Assembly (NCBI GenBank): GCA_023424725.1
Contig: JAFADQ010000018.1
Span: 1 to 7,890 of the forward strand
DNA from: Bacteroidota bacterium
GTDB lineage: Bacteria; Bacteroidota; Bacteroidia; Cytophagales; Hymenobacteraceae
Length of the DNA: 7,890 bases
Direction of reading: 5' to 3'
This document shows, piece by piece, positions 1 through 7,310 of this stretch. The position numbers and the translations under genes are program-made. The first letter of the stretch is position 1. The number at the start of each line of letters is the position of its first letter. The notes beneath the pieces are model-generated. The model was given only the letters and a program-made list of their open reading frames with translations. It was not told where the DNA came from and did not search any database.

Positions 1-712
1 CTGGCGCAACACGGCAGAAGAGCTGCGGGAATATATGTACGAGCTTACGCAAACAGATATGCGCGAGTATTTTCGTCCGAACTTCTGGCCGAACACGCCT
101 GATATTAATCCGCCCATTTTGCAAACCGGCGGCGAAGCGGCGCATATAACCAGAGTGGTAATGGCGGCAACTTTATCGTCTAATTACGGTTTGTACGGGC
201 CTGTGTATGAGTTCGGGATAGCCACGCCGGTTCCGGGTAAAGAAGAATACCTGGATTCGGAGAAATACGAGGTAAAGCACTGGGACTGGGGCAAGCTTAC
301 CAAAATAAGGGAAGTGATAACCAGCATAAACAAAATACGCAAAGTAAACCCGGCGCTGCAAACCACCTGGAACATTGCGTTTGCCGATTCAGACAATTCA
401 CAAATAGTGTGCTATGCCAAGTGGAGCGACGATTTCAGCAACCGGATTTTAGTAGTTGTTAACCTCGATCCGCACAACACGCAAGCTGGCTGGGTAAAGG
501 TGCCGCTGGCAAGCCTGAAAATGGAAGGCCAGCAGAGTTACGAAGTCTACGACCTGATAACGAACCGGCAATATTCATGGAAAGAAGAATGGAATTTCGT
601 AGAGCTGCGGCCGCACGACATGCCGGTGCACGTGTTCCGGATAGAAGGTATTCCGGAAGCGGCCGGCAGTACAATTCCGGATGATTCGTGGCTTGCAGCA
701 GAGCATGATTAA
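1..712 (+). CDS. glgE: GlgE, alpha-1,4-glucan:maltose-1-phosphate maltosyltransferase (3' part; 5' end outside window)
   Basis: The frame is open from the left edge; the first full codon starts at base 2, giving 236 visible residues before TAA. GlgE (GH13 subfamily 3) is a cytoplasmic enzyme that transfers maltosyl units from maltose 1-phosphate to the non-reducing ends of alpha-1,4-glucan. The visible part starts with WRNTAEELREY, then YFRPNFWPNTPDI (visible residues 23-35), then AATLSSNYGLYGP and EEYLDSEKYE, all typical of the C-terminal half of GlgE. The Asp of NTPD (visible residue 34, bases 101-103) aligns, from family knowledge, with the transition-state-stabilising Asp of the GH13 triad; the nucleophile and acid/base residues lie upstream, outside the window. 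Residues from about 115 on form the C-terminal beta domain, ending near HVFRIEG. A further ~19 residues, rich in Pro/Ala/Asp, follow and look like a loose tail. The treS-mak and glgB genes downstream supply the substrate and the branching step. GlgE identity is confident; only the full length is unknown. Confidence 0.95.
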   Translation, partial: WRNTAEELREYMYELTQTDMREYFRPNFWPNTPDINPPILQTGGEAAHITRVVMAATLSSNYGLYGPVYEFGIATPVPGKEEYLDSEKYEVKHWDWGKLTKIREVITSINKIRKVNPALQTTWNIAFADSDNSQIVCYAKWSDDFSNRILVVVNLDPHNTQAGWVKVPLASLKMEGQQSYEVYDLITNRQYSWKEEWNFVELRPHDMPVHVFRIEGIPEAAGSTIPDDSWLAAEHD

Positions 713-835
713 ACGGCACATTAAACAGATTACCGATGGCCAGGTTTTTAGGCTGTAACGTGCAAAAAATTGGCCGTTGCAGGGTAAGTTAATTTGAAAT
801 ATAAACCACAGTTAAAGCTGCCGAAACAACGGTAG

Positions 836-939
836 ATCGCAGCAATACTGTTCCAAATTAAATTGCCAATTGAAGCAATACTGTTCCAAATTAAATTGTC
901 AATCGCAGCAATACTGTTCCAAATTTAATTGTCATTGCG
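836..939. repeat. Three tandem copies of a 33-bp repeat
   Basis: Units start at 841, 874 and 907, exactly 33 bp apart. The first 25 bases, beginning agcaatactgttccaaatta, are identical in copies 1 and 2; copy 3 has one change in that stretch (ttaaatt becomes tttaatt). The last 8 bases vary. Five bases before copy 1 (atcgc, 836-840) match the end of copy 2, so the array includes a partial unit at its left edge. A period of 33 with no spacer and only three copies excludes a CRISPR array. Copy 3 runs into the left arm of the inverted-repeat element that follows, sharing bases 930-939. Confidence 0.85.
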
Positions 940-1133
940 AGCGGTAGCGAAGCAATCTGGTGATTAGCGAAAGAACCAATGGATGCTGTTTAACCTGAAC
1001 TGCAATCAATTACATGTTTTGTGATTGATTGCAGAAAATGAAGAAGAATAAAACCTAAACAGATTAAAAAATGGAAATCTTAATTAATCGCCTCTCTCCT
1101 CACCAGATTGCTTCGCCACCGCTCGCAATGACA
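930..1133. mobile_element. MITE-like element with 34-bp terminal inverted repeats
   Basis: The left arm 930-963 (tgtcattgcgagcggtagcg...) and the right arm 1100-1133 (...ccgctcgcaatgaca) are reverse complements over 34 bp with one mismatch (945 against 1117). The 136 bp between them has no ORF of note and contains two further nested inverted pairs: ctgttta at 986-992 with taaacag at 1056-1062, and a 15-bp hairpin at 1000-1034. Arms of the type GTCATTGCGAGCG...CGAAGCAATCT recur between genes in many bacterial genomes; that is recalled knowledge, not searched. Short, non-coding and with long inverted ends, this fits a non-autonomous MITE or repeat-derived element. No target-site duplication is evident at the edges (left flank ...tttaat, right flank ggttct...), so the exact ends and the mobilising transposase are unknown. 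Confidence 0.7.
1000..1034. repeat. Hairpin in the centre of the MITE-like element
   Basis: Arms 1000-1014 (ctgcaatcaattaca) and 1020-1034 (tgtgattgattgcag) pair over 15 bp with one T/G position, a G-U wobble in plus-strand RNA, around a 5-base loop (tgttt). It is AT-rich and has no T-run on either side, so it is not an intrinsic terminator. It is most likely part of the folded structure of the surrounding inverted-repeat element. Confidence 0.7.
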
Positions 1134-1299
1134 GGTTCTTTTGTGAGTGGCGCTGCGGCGTAACCATTGCTACTTTTTAATTATCAAATTAAACCTGCAA
1201 AGGCCAAAAACTTATGCACCAGAAACCAAAACAGGCACCGGTAATCTGCGCAATCCGGAAAATCAGATTAATCTGCGTTTCAGGCAATACCTGCAGGCA

Positions 1300-1389
1300 C
1301 CAAAAACCCTGCTAATACAACCAAAAACAAAACAAAAAAGCCAGCAATCAACAAAAAAAACACACACTATAACACCATAAGCAACACCT
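1300..1389 (+). promoter_or_regulatory. A-rich, G-poor leader of treS-mak without Shine-Dalgarno
   Basis: The 90 bases before the treS start contain only about four G residues and long A/C runs such as aaccaaaaacaaaacaaaaa. There is no purine-rich Shine-Dalgarno sequence in front of the ATG at 1390. An unstructured, A-rich upstream region in place of a Shine-Dalgarno is common in Bacteroidota and likely serves translation initiation. Its regulatory role here is inferred from composition only. Confidence 0.5.
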
Positions 1390-4300
1390 ATGGCAAGCGA
1401 CAAAAACAAAATAGACGACAACATACACTGGTACAAAGACGCCATTATTTACGAGCTGCACATTAAGGCTTTTAAAGACAGCAACGGCGATGGCATGGGC
1501 GATTTTAAGGGCCTTATGCAAAAGCTCGATTACCTGCAGGACCTGGGCGTAACCGCCATCTGGCTGCTTCCCTTCTACCCGTCTCCGCTCCGCGACGATG
1601 GATACGACATTGCCGATTATTACAGCGTGAATCCGCAGTACGGCAATATGCAGGATTTTAAGTTGTTTGTGAAAGAAGCGCACCGCCGTGGACTTAAAGT
1701 TATTACGGAGCTGGTGATTAACCACACTTCCGATCAGCACCCGTGGTTTCAGCGGGCCCGGAAAGCACCTAAAGGATCTAAAGAAAGGGATTTTTATGTG
1801 TGGTCCGACGACCCGAATAAATACAAAGGTGTTCGCATTATTTTTACCGATACAGAACCGAGCAACTGGACCTGGGACCCCGTGGCCGGGCAATATTTCT
1901 GGCACCGCTTTTTCTCTCATCAGCCAGACCTTAATTACGATAACCCGGAGGTGCAGAAAGAGGTGTTTAAGATGCTTGATTACTGGCTCGATATGGGTGT
2001 AGACGGCTTCCGTCTGGATGCCGTACCGTACCTGTTCGAGCGCGAAGGAACCAACTGCGAAAACCTGCCCGAAACGTATGCTTTCCTGAAAAAACTACGC
2101 GCGCATGTAGACCAGAAATACACCGGCAAATTACTGCTGGCAGAAGCGAATATGTGGCCCGAAGATTCGGCAGAATATTTTGGAAACGGCGATGCCTGCC
2201 ACATGAATTACCACTTCCCGATAATGCCGCGTTTGTTCATGTCGCTGAAGATGGAAGACCGCTACCCGATCATCGACATCATCAGTCAGACGCCAGAAAT
2301 TCCGGAAACCTGCCAGTGGGCCATGTTCCTGCGCAACCACGACGAGCTTACCCTGGAAATGGTAACCGACGAAGAACGCGACTACATGTATAAAGTGTAC
2401 ACCAAAGATCCGATGGCGCGCATTAACGTGGGCATTCGTCACCGTTTGGCGCCGCTGCTTAACAACGACCGCCGGAAGATAGAACTCATGAACGTTCTGC
2501 TCTTCTCTATGCGCGGAACGCCGGTAGTATATTATGGCGACGAGATCGGGATGGGCGATAATTTTTATCTCGGCGACCGCGACGGAGTGCGCACGCCCAT
2601 GCAGTGGAACGACGACCGCAATGCGGGTTTCTCGGCGGCTAATCCACAGAAATTATACCTGCCATTAATCATCGATCCGGAGTACAAATACGAGTCGGTT
2701 AATGTAGACACGCAGAACCACAACAACAACTCGCTTTTGTGGTGGATGCGCCGCACCATAAACATGCGCAAACGCTACAAAGCGTTTGGCCGCGGCACCA
2801 TTAAATTTTTATCGCCGGATAACTCTAAAGTGCTGGCATTTTTGCGCGAGTACGAGAACGAAACCATATTGGTAGTAGCCAATTTATCGCGCTTCCCGGA
2901 GGCGGTAGAGTTAGACCTGGCAGACTTTGCAGGCTCGGTGCCGGTAGAGGTGTTCAGCAGAAATAAATTCCCCGCCATTAAAGACGATTGTTACCTTATC
3001 ACCCTTTCCGGACATGGCTATTACTGGATGGAAATCCAGAAACAAGAAGCCGCGGCAGATCAGGAGAAAGACCAGATGGGCCCAGGCATTGAGTTAAATA
3101 ACCTGCGCCATGCGCTAACAGCAGACAATTTGCGGGCTTTAGAGGCAAAAATTCTTCCTTCTTACATAACCAGGCGCCGTTGGTTTGGCGGCAAAGCGCG
3201 CACCATACAACAAATGCAGGTGGTAAACAGCATTCCGTTCCCGATAGGAAAAACCGCTGGAGCCGCCATGTTGTTTATAGAAGTAAATTACAACGAGGGG
3301 CTGCCTGAGCTGTACCAATTGCCGATGGCTTTTGCTGCAGGAGATGAAGAGAAAGAGCTCCGCCAGCAGCAACCGAACAGTATAATTGCCCGCGCGACAA
3401 TTGATGGCAATGAAGGCATTTTGTATGATGCACTTTATAGCGAAAATTTCCGTCAGGAATTACTAACCCTGATGGCAAAAGGCAAAAGCGTAACGCATGA
3501 GCAAGGCGAACTGATTGGCAACAGCCATAAACAAGTAGCTGCAGAGGTTAAAAAAGCGGGCAACAGCCTGGCATCCAGAATATTGAGCGCCGAGCAAAGC
3601 AACACCTCTATTGTGTACGGCAACAGCTTTTTCCTGAAGGCTTACCGCAAACTAGACCGCTCCGTAAACCCCGATGTGGAGGTTACGCAGATGCTAACCG
3701 GGCGCGCCGGATTCGCGAATACGCCACGCTTTCTGGGCGCCATAGAGCAACGCCAGCAAGGCTCGCCACCAATGGTTGTGATGATGCTGCAGGAATTTGT
3801 ACCCAGCCAGGGCGATGCCTGGATTTACATGGAAGATTCGCTGAAGCGCTTTTTCGAGCGGGTGCAAACCGAAACCGAACACCCGAAGTTGGGCAAACCG
3901 GCCGGAACATTATCCCGTCCGCTTGCTTTCGAGCAGGTGCCAAAAGATGTGCAGGAGCAGTTTGGCGGCGCTTATATAGAACGGATTGAGCTGCTGGGAA
4001 TCCGCACCGCCGAGATGCACCTGGCGCTGGTTTCGGCAACAGACGATAAAGATTTTGAACCGGAAGAGTACTCGTTACACTACCAACGTTCGTTGTTTTC
4101 GTCGCTCACCTCGCTGGTGCGCAGCAATTTCGACAGCCTTAAACGCCACCTAAACAAGCTGCCCGGCCATGTGCGGCCCGAGGCGGAAGAAGTGCTGCAA
4201 ATGCGAGACGCGGTTTTGGAGAGGTTCCGGAAAATCTTCGCCAGAAAAATAGACACGCTTAAAATACGTACCCACGGCGATTACCACCTCGGGCAGGTGC

Positions 4301-4728
4301 TCTTCACCGGAAAAGACTTTTTTATTATCGATTTTGAAGGAGAACCGGCACGGTCGTTTAGCGAGCGGAGACTGAAAAGATCTGGCCTGCGCGATGTGGC
4401 GGGCATGTTGCGGTCGTTCCATTACGCGGCATACAACGCACTTTTCCAGCAAGATTCGGTGCGGCAGGCAGACCAGAAATACCTGGAAAATATCGCGGAG
4501 CAATGGTACCATTACGTAAGCGGCTTCTTTATGCAGCGCTACCTTTCTAAAACCATGGGAACAGGTGTGGTGCCGCAAAGCGAAGAAGATTTTGAAGTGC
4601 TGATGCAAACATTTCTGCTCGAAAAAGCAGTGTATGAGCTGGGTTACGAATTAAACAACCGCCCCGATTGGGTATTAATCCCGCTAAGAGGCATTAAATC
4701 TATCATGAGCAAGGAGAGCTATGGCTAA
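1390..4728 (+). CDS. treS: TreS-Mak: trehalose synthase (maltose alpha-D-glucosyltransferase) fused to maltokinase
   Basis: This 1112-residue bifunctional cytoplasmic enzyme interconverts trehalose and maltose (TreS, GH13 subfamily 16) and phosphorylates maltose with ATP to maltose 1-phosphate (maltokinase, also called Pep2 or Mak). TreS covers about residues 1-550. It begins HWYKDAIIYELHIKAF and carries INHTSDQHPWF (110-120), the nucleophile D210 in DGFRLDAVPYL, the acid/base E252 in LLAEANMWPE and the stabilising D318 in FLRNHDELT. A short, charged linker (551-570) leads to the kinase, about 575-1105. It shows the RRWFGGKAR motif (596-604), a probable ATP-binding Lys750 in SFFLKAYRKL, the catalytic loop THGDYHLGQVL (D964) and the metal-binding IIDFEGEP (D981). 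Length and order match known TreS-Mak fusions and both halves look active. The ATG at 1390 fits the usual TreS N-terminus. The gene overlaps glgB by 8 bp, so the two are probably co-transcribed and translationally coupled. It supplies the GlgE substrate. Confidence 0.96.
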   Translation: MASDKNKIDDNIHWYKDAIIYELHIKAFKDSNGDGMGDFKGLMQKLDYLQDLGVTAIWLLPFYPSPLRDDGYDIADYYSVNPQYGNMQDFKLFVKEAHRRGLKVITELVINHTSDQHPWFQRARKAPKGSKERDFYVWSDDPNKYKGVRIIFTDTEPSNWTWDPVAGQYFWHRFFSHQPDLNYDNPEVQKEVFKMLDYWLDMGVDGFRLDAVPYLFEREGTNCENLPETYAFLKKLRAHVDQKYTGKLLLAEANMWPEDSAEYFGNGDACHMNYHFPIMPRLFMSLKMEDRYPIIDIISQTPEIPETCQWAMFLRNHDELTLEMVTDEERDYMYKVYTKDPMARINVGIRHRLAPLLNNDRRKIELMNVLLFSMRGTPVVYYGDEIGMGDNFYLGDRDGVRTPMQWNDDRNAGFSAANPQKLYLPLIIDPEYKYESVNVDTQNHNNNSLLWWMRRTINMRKRYKAFGRGTIKFLSPDNSKVLAFLREYENETILVVANLSRFPEAVELDLADFAGSVPVEVFSRNKFPAIKDDCYLITLSGHGYYWMEIQKQEAAADQEKDQMGPGIELNNLRHALTADNLRALEAKILPSYITRRRWFGGKARTIQQMQVVNSIPFPIGKTAGAAMLFIEVNYNEGLPELYQLPMAFAAGDEEKELRQQQPNSIIARATIDGNEGILYDALYSENFRQELLTLMAKGKSVTHEQGELIGNSHKQVAAEVKKAGNSLASRILSAEQSNTSIVYGNSFFLKAYRKLDRSVNPDVEVTQMLTGRAGFANTPRFLGAIEQRQQGSPPMVVMMLQEFVPSQGDAWIYMEDSLKRFFERVQTETEHPKLGKPAGTLSRPLAFEQVPKDVQEQFGGAYIERIELLGIRTAEMHLALVSATDDKDFEPEEYSLHYQRSLFSSLTSLVRSNFDSLKRHLNKLPGHVRPEAEEVLQMRDAVLERFRKIFARKIDTLKIRTHGDYHLGQVLFTGKDFFIIDFEGEPARSFSERRLKRSGLRDVAGMLRSFHYAAYNALFQQDSVRQADQKYLENIAEQWYHYVSGFFMQRYLSKTMGTGVVPQSEEDFEVLMQTFLLEKAVYELGYELNNRPDWVLIPLRGIKSIMSKESYG
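4711..4716 (+). promoter_or_regulatory. Shine-Dalgarno-like AAGGAG for glgB
   Basis: AAGGAG lies four bases before the ATG at 4721, inside the last codons of treS-mak. It supports this start for glgB, and with it the long N-terminal extension. The treS-mak gene just upstream has no such site. The site and the 8-bp gene overlap suggest re-initiation by ribosomes finishing treS-mak. Confidence 0.6.
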
Positions 4729-7114
4729 GAAAGAACCAAAGAAGACCGAGAACAAAGAAACCGGAACCCAGACAAACACTCCGGCAGCGTCTAAGTCTGC
4801 GAGGGGCAAAAAAGCCGCCGCCACAACCCAAAACTCAGGCGCTGAGGCTTCGGCAGCAACCATTGGCAAAAGTAAAAAACCTAGCACCAACGCTGCGGGC
4901 AGCAAAAAAAAGGGCATCGCAGCCAAATCTGGTTTAGAGGCCGGGCAAACCGCGCATGTTACCGCATCTGCCGAAGGCCATGGCGTAACCGTAAAACCCG
5001 GACGGGGCAAAAAGAAGGCCTCTACAAAGGAAAAATCCACAGCTACATCATCATCAGAAAGCAAAGCCAAAACCGGCAGAAAACGCAAGGCTGCGGAGCC
5101 CGGATTAGCAGGCAGCAGCGGACAAGATTTTACCGGAACCGGATCTTCTTCTCAGCCTCAAAATAACTCTACTGCCGATGTGCAGGTGATAGAAGGATTG
5201 GCTGTGTACCACGACTTCAGTTTGCTTACCGATTTCGATATTTACCTGTTTAAAGAAGGCAAGCATTTTTCGCTGTACAAAAAACTGGGGTCGCACCAGG
5301 CAGAGCACCATGGCCACCGCGGAACCTTCTTTGCTGTTTGGGCGCCCAATGCCGAAACAGTAACGGTAATGGGCGATTTTAACGGCTGGAACCGCGAAAG
5401 CCACCAACTAAAAGTTCGCGAAGACGAATCAGGGATTTGGGAAGGTTTCGTGCCCGGTGTGCAGCCCGGTATGCTCTACAAGTACCATATCCGGTCGCGG
5501 TACAACATGTACCATGTAGAGAAGTCCGATCCGTTTTCTTTTGCCCGCGAATCGCCGCCGCAAACCGCCTCGGTTGTGTGCAACCTGGAGCATCATTGGC
5601 AGGACGAAAACTGGATGCAGGAACGCCGGCAAAAAGCGCAGCAGCCGCAACCTTATTCGGTATACGAAATGCACCTGGGCTCGTGGCGCCGCAAACCCGA
5701 AGACCACAACCGGCCCCTCACCTACCGCGAACTTGCCGGGGAGCTGCCGCAGTATTTAAAAGACATGGGCTTTACGCACCTCGAGTTGCTGCCCATTATG
5801 TACCATCCGTTTAATGGTTCGTGGGGTTACCAAATAACAGGGTATTTTGCCGTTGCCAGCCAGTTCGGGTCGCCGCACGATTTAATGTATCTAATAGATA
5901 CGCTGCACCAGCACGGCATTGGCGTAATTCTGGATTGGGTGCCATCTCATTTCCCTTCCGACGAGCACGGTTTGGTGTATTTAGATGGCACGCATTTGTA
6001 CGAGCACGCCGACCCGCGCAAAGGTTTTCACCCCGACTGGAACAGCTACATCTTTAACTACGGCCGGAACGAGGTGCGCTCTTTCCTGATCAGCAACGCC
6101 CTTTTCTGGCTCGATAAATACCATGTTGATGGGTTGCGGGTAGATGCCGTAGCCTCAATGCTTTACCTGGATTACAGCCGCAAGCACGACGAATGGATAC
6201 CAAACGAGCACGGAGGCCGTGAAAATCTGGAGGCGATATCTTTCCTGAAAGATTTTAACCAGGCGGTGCGCGAGCAATTCCCCGACGTAAAAACAATAGC
6301 CGAAGAATCGACAGCATGGCCTGCCGTAACCGGACCTGTAGAGCAGGGCGGCCTCGGCTTCGACCAGAAGTGGATGATGGGCTGGATGCACGACACGCTC
6401 ACGTACTTTGCCCGCGACCCGATTTACCGTCAGCACCACCAGGGCGAAATCACCTTCAGCATTATTTACGCTTTCTCCGAGCGCTTTATGCTGCCGCTTT
6501 CGCACGACGAAGTGGTGCACGGCAAAGGTTCTTTAATACGCAAAATGCCCGGCGACGAGTGGCAGCGCTTCGCAAACCTGCGGCTGCTGTATACTTACAT
6601 GTACGCGCACCCCGGCAAGAAGCTTTTGTTTATGGGCGCCGAACTTGCCCAGGACCGCGAGTGGAATCACGACAGCAGCCTCTGCTGGCACCTGTTGCAT
6701 TACGAGCCCCACGCCGCGGTGCAGCAGCTCGTGCGCGAACTTAACCAGGTGTACCGCAACGAGCCAGCGCTCTACGTAAACGATTTCGAGCCGCGGGGTT
6801 TTGAATGGATAGACTACAACGATGCCCACAACTCCGTTATCAGCTTCCTACGCAGAGGCGACCACGACCGCGAAGCAGTGCTTGTAGTTTGTAACTTTAC
6901 TCCCTCCGTGCACCACCACTACAGGCTGGGAGTGCCAAATTCAGGGCCATGGCAGCTTATTTTCAACTCCGACGAAACCCGATTTGGCGGTTCCGGCTTC
7001 CCGGTAGAGCAAACACTCATTTCTACAGAAGGAGTTTACCACGGCCGCGAATTTTCGGTAGATGTAAAAATACCGCCTCTGGCTGTTATGATGTACCGGT
7101 TTATAGGCGCCTGA
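4721..7114 (+). CDS. glgB: GlgB, 1,4-alpha-glucan branching enzyme with a lysine-rich N-terminal extension
   Basis: GlgB cuts an alpha-1,4-glucan chain and re-attaches it through an alpha-1,6 link, branching the polymer made by GlgE. Residues 1 to about 152 are a low-complexity Lys/Ala/Ser/Thr/Gly segment: in 1-130 I count about 25 Lys and 4 Arg against 9 Glu and no Asp. RGKKAA (28-33), RGKKKA (95-100) and GRKRKAA (119-125) recur in it. A CBM48 domain follows (about 198-285; GTFFAVWAPNAETVTVMGDF), then the GH13 subfamily 9 barrel (about 310-690) with DWVPSHF (405-411), nucleophile D475 in DGLRVDAVAS, acid/base E528 in IAEEST and stabilising D596 in LSHDEVVHGKG, then a C-terminal beta domain. 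All key residues are present. The usual GlgB N1 beta domain is absent, replaced by the basic tail. The first in-frame Met after M1 is residue 217, inside CBM48, so no internal ATG can give an intact enzyme. The overlap with treS-mak and the AAGGAG support this start. Enzyme identity is firm; the tail's role is unknown. Confidence 0.95.
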   Translation: MAKKEPKKTENKETGTQTNTPAASKSARGKKAAATTQNSGAEASAATIGKSKKPSTNAAGSKKKGIAAKSGLEAGQTAHVTASAEGHGVTVKPGRGKKKASTKEKSTATSSSESKAKTGRKRKAAEPGLAGSSGQDFTGTGSSSQPQNNSTADVQVIEGLAVYHDFSLLTDFDIYLFKEGKHFSLYKKLGSHQAEHHGHRGTFFAVWAPNAETVTVMGDFNGWNRESHQLKVREDESGIWEGFVPGVQPGMLYKYHIRSRYNMYHVEKSDPFSFARESPPQTASVVCNLEHHWQDENWMQERRQKAQQPQPYSVYEMHLGSWRRKPEDHNRPLTYRELAGELPQYLKDMGFTHLELLPIMYHPFNGSWGYQITGYFAVASQFGSPHDLMYLIDTLHQHGIGVILDWVPSHFPSDEHGLVYLDGTHLYEHADPRKGFHPDWNSYIFNYGRNEVRSFLISNALFWLDKYHVDGLRVDAVASMLYLDYSRKHDEWIPNEHGGRENLEAISFLKDFNQAVREQFPDVKTIAEESTAWPAVTGPVEQGGLGFDQKWMMGWMHDTLTYFARDPIYRQHHQGEITFSIIYAFSERFMLPLSHDEVVHGKGSLIRKMPGDEWQRFANLRLLYTYMYAHPGKKLLFMGAELAQDREWNHDSSLCWHLLHYEPHAAVQQLVRELNQVYRNEPALYVNDFEPRGFEWIDYNDAHNSVISFLRRGDHDREAVLVVCNFTPSVHHHYRLGVPNSGPWQLIFNSDETRFGGSGFPVEQTLISTEGVYHGREFSVDVKIPPLAVMMYRFIGA

Positions 7115-7140
7115 TTTCTGCTGAGATGAGATAAAATATG

Positions 7141-7167
7141 AGCCCCGCAGGTTGCGGGGCTTTTTTT
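7141..7167 (+). terminator. Rho-independent terminator after glgB
   Basis: A perfect 8-bp GC-rich stem, agccccgc (7141-7148) with gcggggct (7154-7161), closes a 5-base loop and runs into seven T residues (7161-7167). It begins 26 bases after the glgB stop and ends the plus-strand cluster. Confidence 0.93.
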
Positions 7168-7251
7168 GTGGGGTTGAGGTATTATAAGCGCTTCTTTCTT
7201 TGTTCTATTAACGCTAAAATTAAATTGGTAATTTAAAACACGACTGAAACG

Positions 7252-7295
7252 AAAAAGCCACATTTCATACTTTAACAGTATAAAATGCGGCTTTT
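7252..7295 (-). terminator. Terminator hairpin for the convergent minus-strand gene
   Basis: Arms 7253-7271 and 7277-7295 pair over 19 bp around a 5-base loop. The two non-Watson-Crick positions are G-U wobbles when read from the minus strand but A-C mismatches on the plus strand, so the fold favours the minus transcript. The minus strand ends the hairpin with five T residues (7256-7252). It starts 15 bases past the stop codon of the minus-strand gene. It could also give weak back-up termination for plus-strand transcripts, since its right arm ends in four T residues. Confidence 0.8.
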
Positions 7296-7310
7296 ATCAA
7301 CTATACAATT

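Larger units (their letters stand above)
713..1389. other. 677-bp AT-rich spacer between glgE and treS-mak
   Basis: This spacer is clearly richer in A+T than the flanking genes and has no convincing gene. From left to right it holds about 120 bp with no structure I can name, three tandem 33-bp repeats (836-939), a MITE-like inverted-repeat element (930-1133), about 165 bp containing a 12-bp perfect palindrome (cagattaatctg, 1264-1275), and an A-rich leader up to the treS start. No intrinsic terminator follows glgE: the weak hairpin between about 738 and 775 has no T-run after it. No promoter matching the Bacteroidota pattern (TTTG near -33, TAnnTTTG near -7) is convincing. Whether transcription from glgE continues through the spacer cannot be decided from sequence. 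Confidence 0.7.

Noticed and set aside
738..775. Possible terminator after glgE (ggccaggttttt pairing with aaaaaattggcc)
   Set aside because: The stem has an internal mismatch and a long loop, and no T-run follows; the T-run is inside the stem.
770..796. Possible Bacteroidota-type promoter (TTG ... TTAATTTG)
   Set aside because: The -7 box has a mismatch, the spacing is short, and it would leave a leader of nearly 600 nt crossing the repeats. There is not enough support to annotate it.
836..939. Possible CRISPR array
   Set aside because: The three units are contiguous at a 33-bp period with no unique spacers, and there are no cas genes nearby.
1147..1380. Plus-strand open frame of 77 codons before treS-mak
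   Set aside because: It spans the A-rich leader, its protein is Lys/Gln/Thr/Pro-rich as expected from translating A/C-rich DNA, it has no ribosome binding site, and it ends just before the treS start. It looks like a by-product of composition.
1348..1920. Minus-strand open frame of 190 codons opposite the treS 5' end
   Set aside because: It lies entirely antisense to a well-conserved GH13 coding region and its leader. The opposite strand of codon-biased genes often stays open by chance. No recognisable motifs are seen in it.
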